DNA of 33,826 nucleotides from Trichomonas tenax (lineage: Eukaryota; Parabasalia; Trichomonadida; Trichomonadidae), in the NCBI GenBank assembly GCA_023091735.1, contig JALKBU010000550.1, positions 1 through 33,826 on the forward strand. The letters run 5' to 3'. The position numbers and the translations under genes were made by a program. Below are positions 25,504 through 33,826 of the stretch, one piece after another; the first letter of the stretch is position 1; each line of letters starts with the position of its first letter. Below the pieces are notes generated by a model, which saw only the letters and a list, made by a program, of their open reading frames with translations, did not search any database and was not told the DNA's origin.

Positions 25504-25511
25504 TCATTTTT
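25504..25511 (+). promoter_or_regulatory. Trichomonad-type initiator
   Basis: TCATTTTT, presumed start A at 25506, lies 9 bases before ATG 25515. Confidence 0.5.
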
Positions 25512-25514
25512 AAA

Positions 25515-26146
25515 ATGTCTGAAGAAAAGGTTCCAGAAGAAATCACCGAACAAAAACCAGAAATTATCGGAAAGGACGGACAGCCTGTCAAATATCTCCG
25601 CACTAAGAAGGAAAAGAAGCCAAAAATACAAACAGAAAAGCCACCTGAGCCAGATCCAGCCGCGTACATCGATGCACGCGTTGGACAGATCGTTCACGTT
25701 GGACCTGTCGAAGATTCAGAGTTTTTGTACAAAGAAGACATGATATCGGAAATGGTGTCACAAAACACATCGTAACGAGTGTCAGACAGTACTACACTGT
25801 CGAGCAGCTCCAAAACAGGCGTGTTTGCGTTTTTACTAATATGCATCCCGCTAAAATGCGCGGAGAAACATCAGAAGCGATGTTATTCGGCGCTTCAACG
25901 CCTGATCCCGATATCTGTGAGCTCCTGGACCCTCCAGCTGGCTCCCCCGTCGGCGCGAGGATCTTCTTCGGCAGTTTCTCTCAGGGAGAACCTAAAGGAC
26001 AGGACAGGAGAAACTCTCATTGGAAGAAAATGGTTGCGCATTTGGGAATCAATGAAAATGGTGTTGCATGTTATAAAGGAGAGCCTCTTCATACTGCTGA
26101 AGGAAACTTGACTGTGCCAAACCTCAGAAACTGCGAATTTCATTGA
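25515..26146 (+). pseudogene. tRNA-binding-domain (EMAPII/AIMP1/Arc1p-like) gene with one-base deletion
   Basis: From ATG 25515 the first frame gives an acidic-basic N-terminus, a Lys-rich linker (RTKKEKKPKIQTEKPPEPDP), then DARVGQIVHVGPVEDSEFLY, the start of an EMAPII-type OB fold, and stops at TAA 25773-25775. In the +2 frame the same fold continues without gap from 25742: DIGNGVTKHIVTS, QLQNRRVCVFTNMHPAKMRG, SEAMLFGAST, PPAGSPVGARIFF, ending at TGA 26144-26146. A single missing T after 25740 or 25741 (AT-GAT where ATT-GAT is expected) explains it. All expected motifs of the tRNA-binding domain, including N-(M/L)-x-PAKMRG-x-x-S-x-AM, are intact, so this is either a very young pseudogene or an assembly error in a living gene. 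Such proteins dock aminoacyl-tRNA synthetases and deliver tRNA. Confidence 0.85.
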
Positions 26147-29100
26147 AAAGAATTTTGAATAATTTCAACATTTTAATTTTCAATCGCGAATGATTTCAGT
26201 AATGAAAATAAAGCGGCCTTTTGATACACTTTCAAATTCTTCAGAATATATATTTAATACTGTGAAGATAGAAGCTTTTATCATTATAGTATCACTTATT
26301 TTGTAAATATATATGATATATTTATGATAATTATTTAGTTATGAAGAAATAATTCAATTCCCAAAAATATTTGTTTTTTAATGTATTTTAATCATCGCCA
26401 TTTATCATAAAAATCATAGAAATAATCAATTTATAATATAAATACGACAGAGACACATTTATCAATTTTCAAAAAATAATATTGTTGGTAAATCTTTGGC
26501 ATAATTTTAACCTCAATTTCTTTGTTTAGTGTGAACAAAAATCACCATATTATAAGACTTCTAAACACATCAACATGTCAATGCCTACTCAATAGTCATC
26601 GATTCAATTCGTGATGTTCAATTCATATTTATTAATCAATTAACAAAGTCAATTTCGGGTTAAATAAGTGATTTGGCAGATATCCAATCCAATGATGAAT
26701 TAGTCAGAATTCCCATTTCATGTTAATTCATATTGAATTTAGACTTTTTTTTATTCTATCATCTATTGACATCAAAACATTATTAGAAATGATATAGTCC
26801 TCAAAATAATAGGATCGCAAAATTAAAAAGACAAAGTTTTTAATAAAACTTTCTATAGCAAACTTTTTTGTAAAGTTGATTTTTATTAAAAATACTGTAA
26901 TAAGCATATATTTACTAAATAATAAAGAAAAAGAAAAGATTAAAAGAATAAATATGCAAAGTGCATTGAAAGATAGGAAAATTCTTAAGTATTTCGACTT
27001 TCGTGGTGTGTCCGGGTAAGTTGGGAAATAATCTAAACATGAATGTTAAACAATAAATATTGAAGACGAGATTTTACGGCTTTAAGGATCAAGAGATGTT
27101 ATTTGAGAGAACGAAACTAAATGTATGACATGCCAAGCTAGTTTATGATGCTGAATATTGATTTCGGGAATAAAATCTAATAATTTTGGGGGCTTTCTCG
27201 AGAAAAACTAAGTAAATTCGTTGCAGTTCAGTTTTATTTATGTTTGAACTGCTGTAATCAGCTTTTACTTCATGATATTCACCTCAAATCAGTTCATGAG
27301 TGAATCTATCATTAAATAGTAAACGGTCTCGTTTGTCAAGTAAAAAGAATATTTGGCAAGTAAATTTTGGAATATATTGTATTTGTCAAAGATCGTCAGA
27401 AAATAATCGTACAAATCGAATTAATGATGTAGAAATGTATTCTATTTAAAATAAAGTGCATCCCATTATTTATTTTCGTTAAATTACACAAAAAATCTAT
27501 TGAAAAATGTAATTCTCAAAATGAATAACAAAAAGTATGGGGTTTTAAACAATACTCTTGATTATGGAAAGTTGTTCCACAAACTGATCGCAACCATAAA
27601 AATATTACCTATATGTTTCAATATGTATGTAGAATAATATGGCAAAAAATGAAGGATATATATCGATATTTTATGAAAAATTATGAGTTGATATCAAAAA
27701 TCAAAATTATTGGATTTGTGATATAATCATTCTGTTATAATTTGGATTGGCAATAATAAAAGACAAAAATAAGGCGATACATTTATTTGAAAATGTTTTT
27801 ATTTTGGAAAAATCCATTTTTAATCTAATATATCAATATAATTACATATGCAAGGCCGATTTATGATGTTAAAAAGCTCCAAAGCGATAATTTTCTTAAA
27901 AAAATTTTCGCAAGTAGCTGGAAATAATATATATAATATAATGAACTAATAATATCTTTCACCACTCATTCAAAAAATAAAGCATTTAAAATTTCTTTAA
28001 TGAATTATACTCACCAACATGTTGTGTGCATTATGTTGGAAAATACGTTATCAAGTTTTTGTAAAGTTCATGATCCTATTTTTATGATAACTATATTAAT
28101 TATCAAATTGTTAAATTATCCAAAATAGATAAATAATTGATAGAAATAAAATATTGAATGTTCAGGAACAGAAAAATGACATTCAAATTTATCAATCCAT
28201 AGTCAAAAATTGACACATTTCACTTAAAAAGTATCGAAATGACGATTATATTTGAGTCAAAAATTCCAACGTGCTGTTGACACTTTTGACTATGTCATTT
28301 CTAATAACAAGTTTAATTGAATTTATAAATAATTTGCAAATGCATACTTTATATAAACCAATTTTACATGTCAAAATGAAATACATTTGTCATGTAAACA
28401 CGTCACATTTAATCACTCTTTATTATACCCAACAATTGTTTCCAATGGTTTAAGATGCATCTGTAATTATCGCATATCCATTTTCAACATTTTTCGCAAG
28501 CGGAAGAATTCCATTTTTGACTTTCATAACCTTTCATCAATTATAGAACATTCGGTCTGGCTTGTGCATAGATACAACAAACGGCAATATTTTGAACGAC
28601 AATATGGTTTATAATTTGATTTTACATATGTTTCACTAAGGAAATAGAATTCACCAAAAGGTAACGTGTATGACATCCTTCAGAATAAAAATTTACACCG
28701 AAAAAAATGATATATCATCATTGAAAGAAAAGAAAACAAAAGATTAAATAAAATGTCAGTTTTCCTTTACTCAAGTCAAAAGTTCATTATCGTCTTTTGA
28801 CATCTGACATATTACATGTCAAGTTGTTTTCTTCAATGACTATTACACATTGCCCAAGTCTTGTCAAAATGCATCATTTCACTTGATGCAGATATAACAT
28901 CAACTTTATAATAAAGTATCATTAGTGACAGTTGATATATAATTATTCATTCTTGTTTTTTTTTGTTATCATGAACAAACTTTTTTTCAAGTCTATGGTG
29001 ACAATTGTCATAAAATTTTTCAAGTCCATGGTTTTAAACTGTTGATAGATTTTTAAGCAAGAGATAATCATGAATCATGCTGTATATTCTATATACAAAA

Positions 29101-29333
29101 AACCCTATATCATTGTAAATCTAGATTTTTCTATTTTGCAAACGCTTTGGTCGATCGCATAGAATATTTTGAGAGCCTATATGTGGCCATAGCGGACCAT
29201 TAAGTAATAAAAAAAGCATAAAATTACACTACAGAATTGCCAAATTGCAATTACTACCAAAGCATGTGAATTTTACAATTGCATATTTTCCAAATCTATT
29301 ATATAACAAACAAATATATATCTTAAAATAAAA
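26147..29333. other. 3.2-kb gene desert
   Basis: No intact gene is visible. Composition is about 75% A+T with AT-dinucleotide stretches. It contains two exact TTACATGTCA copies (28364, 28812) among several TGACA/TGTCA words at 28150-28400 and 28745-28830, and one short protein-like remnant on the minus strand (28450-28527). The 60- and 75-residue frames near 28271-28614 show no family features. Confidence 0.55.
28450..28527 (-). pseudogene. Tiny coding remnant, unidentified
   Basis: Twenty-five codons from ATG 28527 to TAA 28452-28450 read MKVKNGILPLAKNVENGYAI then ITDAS. Protein-like residues continue upstream in the same frame beyond two TGA codons (MHKPDRMFYN). It could be a transposase scrap; there is no firm family evidence. 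Confidence 0.25.
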
Positions 29334-32279
29334 TTATCCAGAAACAAGATCTTCGTCATCAATGTCTTCAACATCATCAAACTCTTCATCGTCGTCTTTC
29401 TTTGGAGGTTCGTAAGTCTGACCAACAGCTTTGTATATTGCTTGAACTTCTGAAAGATCTAAGTAGAAAAGAACGTCAGTTCCACTTTGAACCATATCAT
29501 AGAGAAGCTTGAATGCATTCTTCATTGATCCTTTTGCGACGAATGCTTCAATCATGACAATATAAACATCATCAAGTTTGAGAAGCTGCTCGATGTTTGG
29601 TGTCTTAAGCAATGTAGCGCAAATTGCAAGAGCTTGTTGTGGATTCTCTTCAACGATTTTTGTTGATTCGATGTACATTGCCATAGTGCGTGTACGCTCT
29701 CTAAATACATTGAGCATCGCCTCTTTCTTGCTCGATTCTGGCGCGTTAATCAATGTTTCGACAGACTGTTTAAGAAGCTCAAATGCCCTTTCGTATTCCT
29801 GGTGTTCCTCCGCACACTGCCTTGCAATTGCATCATAGAAACGCGCGAGCATATCCGGTGCATTCGCTTTGGTGAGGAACATCACGATAAGATCGAATAT
29901 TGTGTCACTGCCGTATGCATCAAGAGTCTGCAGATAGTTTGCCGCAAGAATATAAACTTCGCGATTTCTCGCTGTCTTTGCGAACTTGACAACTTTGTGA
30001 GTATCACCAGCACGCGCAAGACATTTAACAGCGCTGAGGAGATCACGTAATTTGACATACAACGTTGCAGCGACAGCATTTTCTCCCTGTCTTTCGCACA
30101 TCTGCGCAAAAGCAGTTAAAACCTCAGGAACTGACTCGGATTCTGCAATTTGCGATATTGTTGATTTTGATATTCGAACATTGTGTTCGCGAGCAATCTT
30201 CTCAACAATATCAAACTGCTTGGCAAGAGCAAAGCATTCGGCGGCTTTTGACCATCTATCACTCTCGATGAAATGCTTTCCGCATGTGATTAATATATCC
30301 GGCGCTACTTTAACCGTCAGAGAATCAGAAATCTCGTCGAGTGCGTCGTAAAGCTTTTTCGTAAAACAAAGTGCAAGAGCGCGATTCATTCTTCCTGCTC
30401 GTGCATATAAAATGACTGCTTGTTTGTCCATTCTCAGTTCTTCAAACATCTGGGCTGACTTTATCAATGCAGGCTGCGGACACGCGAAACTCAAAGCAAG
30501 AATTTCATCAAAAAGTCGTTGATTCAATGCGAATTCCATCGCTTGAGAATATTGCCTTGCGCTTCTAAATAGATCGATGATCTCCTTTCGCAATTTCGTT
30601 ATCTCATCAGTATTCATCATATCTTCATCCAAAAGGTACTCTAAGCGCTTTTCCAAAATCCTCGCAAGAGCGCAATATGCAGCAGGAGATTTCTTCTTGC
30701 GCACAATTTTTCTTGCGTCGTCAAATCTTCCGAGAATGCACAGCAATCGAACTGCATCTGATACTGCGTGTGCTGCATCGTACATCTTTAGAGCTGTGCT
30801 GTCAACGTTGTGCGCTTCAAAGAATCTTCCGGCCCATAAAAGTAAACCATGCGGAACTTCGCTGAGGCTCCTCGTCTCGATATACTCCATCAGGATCTTG
30901 ATGTTATCTGCTTGAATAGCTGCTCTCGGGAACTCCGTTTCAATCACTCCTGCTTCTGCCCACGCTCGAGCTGCTTCCTTTAAGTTCCCTGTGACCTCCA
31001 AAAATCTGCCTCTTTGATACTGTATTGACTTCACGTGCATTCTATCGCGTTTCCTTGTGTACGCAAGAGCATCTTCGTATTCACCCGTTGATATAGAAAG
31101 TTCAGCAACTAAATCGAATCTTTGTGCATTGACCGCAATCTTCTTCGCGTTCTCAAGTTCGCCAATCGCAACCCACGTGATGAACTTTGCGAGAATTATG
31201 TCTTTGTTTCTCATTGCGTTTGCGACATTAATTGCCGCTCCTGCATCGCCCATCTTTCCTAAACACATCGACAGCAATTCCGGTCTATCAGTGTTTAAGC
31301 ACGTTTGGCAGAGAATCCTCCACGTGTCTTTGTTTTCGACGTTTCGAGCGGCGTCGAGTGCGGCATCGATGTCTCCTGAAACTAAAGCGAGATTCAAAAG
31401 TTTTTGATCTTCTGTTTCTAAATATGTCGTTTCTGGGCCTTTTGGCTTCACGCTGTCGATATACTGTGAAAGCAGATCCCTCCTTCTTGCATTTTTCACG
31501 AAAGGATGATTCAATAATTCGCTTATTGATGCGCGAGAATTTGGTTCTTTGTTTAAACATTTTGAAACGAAATCTTTGAAAGATCGACTGAAATCGCCTT
31601 GCAATTGAGGCGTCGGGTTCTGCGGAATGAAAATGAACACACGCTGTGGAGATATGTTGTGATATGGAGGTTTTCCTGTTGCTAATTCGATCGCAGTAAT
31701 GCCGATGCTCCATACATCGCATTTCTCGTTGTATTGGCCTCCTGTTATCACTTCAGGGGCCATCCATAGCGGAGAACCCGCGAATGTGAAAGTTTTAAAT
31801 CTTTGAACAATACTCGAAGCTACACCATAATCAGTAAGCTTTATATCACTGTCGTTTGAAATGAATATGTTTGCAGCTTTGATATCGCGATGTAAAATTT
31901 TTCGTTTATGAAGAAAATCAATTCCTTGAAGAATTTGGTTCAAAATGACGGCAATCATAGGTTCCGGTATAGAATTTTTCTGAATTATGTTTTTAATTGT
32001 TCCTCTTGCGTTTAATTCCATGACAATCCACAATTTGGAGCCATCTACTGTACATCCTGCGAATTTGTGTAAGTTTTTGCTGTCCAATTCCCTTAGGCTA
32101 TCGATTTCGCTCTCAATATCAGCGAGTTCTTTGCTTTCTCCGAGATTTATTTCTTTAATAGCAACAGTTTGTCCTGTTTTCTTGTAAATGGCCTTGAAAA
32201 CAATGCCAAAGCCTCCGCGGCCTATGTTTTCGCATCTGTGGAAATCGGCCGCGGTGAATCCGGGCGGAATCACAGACAT
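29334..32279 (-). CDS. STE20-type kinase fused to an IFT140-like helical-repeat region
   Basis: The 981-residue product has one open frame and no internal break. Residues 13-265 are an STE20/GCK-III-like kinase (MST3/YSK1 type): Gly loop GRGGFG (20-25), VAIK Lys42, alpha-C Glu58, HRDIKAAN with Asp132, DYG 150-152 instead of DFG, and FAGSPLWMAPE to 176. Residues about 290-940 are helical repeats that follow IFT140's C-terminal half in order: KDTWRILCQTCLN with CLGKMGDAGAA, then MEFALNQRLFDE, CPQPALIKSAQMFEE, AVILYARAGRMNRAL, REVYILAANYLQTLD, and LARFYDAIARQ. The end is acidic (DDDEEFDDVEDIDDEDL). IFT140 is an IFT-A subunit for retrograde flagellar transport and normally begins with two WD40 propellers; here the kinase occupies that place. 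The kinase should be active. Trichomonads are flagellated, so an IFT-linked kinase is plausible. Confidence 0.8.
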   Translation of the reverse strand: MSVIPPGFTAADFHRCENIGRGGFGIVFKAIYKKTGQTVAIKEINLGESKELADIESEIDSLRELDSKNLHKFAGCTVDGSKLWIVMELNARGTIKNIIQKNSIPEPMIAVILNQILQGIDFLHKRKILHRDIKAANIFISNDSDIKLTDYGVASSIVQRFKTFTFAGSPLWMAPEVITGGQYNEKCDVWSIGITAIELATGKPPYHNISPQRVFIFIPQNPTPQLQGDFSRSFKDFVSKCLNKEPNSRASISELLNHPFVKNARRRDLLSQYIDSVKPKGPETTYLETEDQKLLNLALVSGDIDAALDAARNVENKDTWRILCQTCLNTDRPELLSMCLGKMGDAGAAINVANAMRNKDIILAKFITWVAIGELENAKKIAVNAQRFDLVAELSISTGEYEDALAYTRKRDRMHVKSIQYQRGRFLEVTGNLKEAARAWAEAGVIETEFPRAAIQADNIKILMEYIETRSLSEVPHGLLLWAGRFFEAHNVDSTALKMYDAAHAVSDAVRLLCILGRFDDARKIVRKKKSPAAYCALARILEKRLEYLLDEDMMNTDEITKLRKEIIDLFRSARQYSQAMEFALNQRLFDEILALSFACPQPALIKSAQMFEELRMDKQAVILYARAGRMNRALALCFTKKLYDALDEISDSLTVKVAPDILITCGKHFIESDRWSKAAECFALAKQFDIVEKIAREHNVRISKSTISQIAESESVPEVLTAFAQMCERQGENAVAATLYVKLRDLLSAVKCLARAGDTHKVVKFAKTARNREVYILAANYLQTLDAYGSDTIFDLIVMFLTKANAPDMLARFYDAIARQCAEEHQEYERAFELLKQSVETLINAPESSKKEAMLNVFRERTRTMAMYIESTKIVEENPQQALAICATLLKTPNIEQLLKLDDVYIVMIEAFVAKGSMKNAFKLLYDMVQSGTDVLFYLDLSEVQAIYKAVGQTYEPPKKDDDEEFDDVEDIDDEDLVSG

Positions 32280-33099
32280 TTTGATTTTTTGTTGAATATT
32301 TTTATATTGGATGAAATATTTTGTTATTTTTGTTAAATATTTATATAGAGTATCTGCTTCTATTTATATTTTTTATGTGTAAATTGAGAAAATGTTTTTA
32401 GATGATGAGAAAAAACGCAAAAAGTAATCCTTGAAAAATCGTTATTCGTTATATTGTGAAACCTACACTGTATAACCAGCACATGAATATATGAAAATCT
32501 ATTTTAAAATTCTTAAAGAAAATCGAAAAATGACTGAGGTTCTAAATCGATTCAACTTAAAGCAGTGAGTTATGACAAAGATCACAATAGATATACTTCT
32601 AGAATTGGTAACGTTATTATCACTAGCTCAAGAATTCAAAATTCAATTTTTTTAAATTGTTGTAAACTTCAAGATATTTAGGAACATGAATTTCTAACAG
32701 ATCCATTACATATACCTATCTAGTAGTTAATAGAATTCTTATGTGCATTTAGCTGTTACAAAATAGGGCATAAAGATATTTTGAACTATTTTTCTCAGAG
32801 AGATAACCTTAAATGATTTTGAGATTATTTTGATAAATGTCAAATTTATTAATAAATTAGGGCCTCAATTTTTTTGGGAACGAATATTTAAAGGGGTTGA
32901 AACAACTAAAAGGGGGTCAAACAATGAACAAGAAATGATTAAAAGTATTTAATTTGTTTGTTATAGGAGGAGAGGTTCAGAGAAACACTAGTAGAAAGTT
33001 TAAAGTACAAACAAACAAAAATTATTCAAAACTATTAAATACGACAGATAAGATTATCATTGTTATAGATCTGGTTGTTTCTTTTCATTTTTACATGGC
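32280..33099. other. Intergenic with dispersed repeat
   Basis: No intact gene. It holds repeat copy 2 (32721-32813) and the upstream region of the kinase fusion gene. The 125-residue plus-strand frame at 32954-33331 is antisense to the Rab-like pseudogene and is not believed. Confidence 0.5.
32721..32813 (+). repeat. Dispersed repeat, copy 2
   Basis: Same orientation and order of blocks as 9194-9273, with an extra 13 bases or so in the middle. Ends in GAGAGATAACCTTAAA as in copy 1. Confidence 0.6.
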
Positions 33100-33579
33100 A
33101 AGATTTAAACTCCGGGTTCGCAAAAACATAATTTTTCAAAGAATCAATAAGTTGATGAACATTTTGACCAGAAGAAGCACATATTTCAACTTAATTTTGT
33201 TTCCAATAAGGAAAATCTTTGTTGTCGAAAGAGCGTATTCTGAGATATATTCGAACCATTTGCTTAAATTATCGAATGTTTCCCTTTTAGATTTGTCGAA
33301 AAATTGTGTGGTGCAAAGGTTGAAAATTTAGGGTATAACGAAAACATATCCTGCATTATTCAAATACGTCAGAATCAATGTTGAGAAGTTCGTTGTTGCA
33401 TTCTAGAATTCTACATCCAACTGTTCGTCATTCATGTGTAATAAGAATGTAAAATGCGTTTGTCCAACAACGACCGTTGACTTCTGTTCCATCGCCATTC
33501 GCTGGATTTGCCTGAAAAGAGTGGATTTTCCAACATTTGGAATTCCTATGAACACCACTTTAGGTTCCAGGTTCTCCAT
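33100..33579 (-). pseudogene. Rab-like small GTPase pseudogene
   Basis: From ATG 33579 the frame starts MENLEPKVVFIGIPNVGKST, a good Rab start with the P-loop. It meets TAG at 33405-33403 exactly where the W of the WDTAGQ switch II should stand; the following residues NATTNFSTL align with DTAGQERFxSL. The same frame continues YLNNAGYVFVI, a second stop TAA at 33330-33328, then KRETFDNLSKWFEYISEYAL and IFLIGNK (motif G4 without its Asp). A deletion with frame change then removes the G4-to-G5 part, and EICASSGQNVHQLIDSLKNY (G5-like) follows from 33187. Two stops, lost switch II residues and a deletion mean it is dead. Rab genes are a large family in trichomonads. Confidence 0.7.
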
Positions 33580-33643
33580 CAGAAAAATAACGGGACTGGG
33601 ACAAAATAGAACAACGTGCTTTTCTGACATGTAAAGTCAGCAT

Positions 33644-33826
33644 GTCAAAATAAAGGAAAGTGAAGTGTTTGCGCGGGAAAAATGGAAAAGTGTCAATATG
33701 TTGAAATGGATTGAACTCAATGTTGGAAGCCAAAGAAGACTTCATTATGAGTAGTTGTGACCTCATAGTGAAGGATGACCTGGTGATCTAGCAGAGATGC
33801 ATCCAGATGCCTATTCAACAGAAGCA
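33644..33826 (+). pseudogene. Decayed coding remnant running off the window
   Basis: One frame reads as protein up to the edge: KESEVFAREKWKSVNMLKWI, then ELNVGSQRRLHYE, with stops TAG and TGA (near 33752-33760) and TGA (near 33776), followed by PGDLAEMHPDAYSTEA to the last base. TGA for CGA and TAG for CAG would account for the stops. Not identified; a transposon protein is likely. Confidence 0.35.

Larger units (their letters stand above)
21036..28821. repeat. Dispersed decamer TTACATGTCA, main cluster
   Basis: Exact copies on the plus strand: 21036, 23649, 23959, 24198, 25162, 28364 and 28812; on the minus strand: 22642-22651. Two more lie outside: 5819-5828 (plus) and 33625-33634 (minus). 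One-mismatch forms occur near 20899, 28389 and 33091. All are outside intact genes. With about 70% A+T, well under one chance copy is expected in the window. The decamer probably marks ends or fragments of an abundant small transposon; a protein-binding site is the alternative. Confidence 0.7.

Noticed and set aside
30577..31722. Several antisense frames of 80-144 residues inside the kinase-IFT140-like gene
   Set aside because: They have no family features and arise from codon bias of the long gene on the other strand.
32954..33331. 125-residue plus-strand frame
   Set aside because: It is antisense to the recognisable Rab-like motifs and has no features of its own.
1..33826. CRISPR arrays, rRNA genes, bacterial operons
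   Set aside because: No regularly spaced identical repeats, no rRNA-like segments and no Shine-Dalgarno pattern; gene content is eukaryotic.

Overview
The window looks like nuclear DNA of a parabasalid protist, most likely a Tritrichomonas-type trichomonad. It is about 70% A+T, its genes are single open frames without introns, and intergenic DNA is long and repeat-rich. Several host genes carry a TCA(T/C)TTT box 5 to 20 bases before the ATG, which fits the trichomonad initiator (TCA, pyrimidine, T/A) and very short 5' UTRs. The families also fit: CAMK and STE20 kinases, a two-repeat Myb, F5/8-C-like and beta-helix proteins, and a Maverick. The species is inferred, not proven.

Region 1 (1 to about 5430) is the end of a Maverick/Polinton, a virus-like DNA transposon. 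It holds an intact major capsid gene, a beheaded packaging-ATPase remnant, a small Gly/Ala-rich gene with a nonsense codon, a possible minor-capsid gene, several small accessory genes, a tandem paralogue pair, and a 51-residue ORF ending in a phage-tail-fibre-like motif. Six of its genes share a TTTTTAT(C/T) box 8 or 9 bases before the ATG, unlike the host box. No polymerase, integrase or protease is visible here; the element continues to the left or has lost them. Direct repeats and a palindrome at 5260-5428 may mark its end.

Region 2 (5430-21825) is host DNA of moderate gene density: a large coiled-coil protein, a ubiquitin-like protein with a Ser/Asp tail, a beta-helix surface-protein fragment without any start codon, a CAMK kinase, an F5/8-C-like domain protein, an ARF-like GTPase with Leu at the catalytic Gln position, a frameshifted surface-protein pseudogene, a coiled-coil protein with a CxxC tail resembling DUF4795 proteins, a Myb protein and a small endosulfine-like protein. 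Decayed coding remnants lie at 5438-6165.

Region 3 (21826-29333) is almost gene-free. It contains a 2.8-kb unit bounded by 266-bp inverted repeats that read as identical, a 76-base pyrimidine tract, strong hairpins, most copies of an over-represented decamer (TTACATGTCA), and one host gene: a tRNA-binding-domain (EMAPII/Arc1p-like) gene broken by a one-base deletion.

Region 4 (29334-33826) has the most unusual gene: a 981-residue protein with an STE20-type kinase domain followed, in one uninterrupted frame, by what looks like the helical-repeat half of the ciliary transport protein IFT140, with the kinase where the WD40 propellers should be. It is followed by a decayed Rab-like GTPase and another coding remnant at the window edge.
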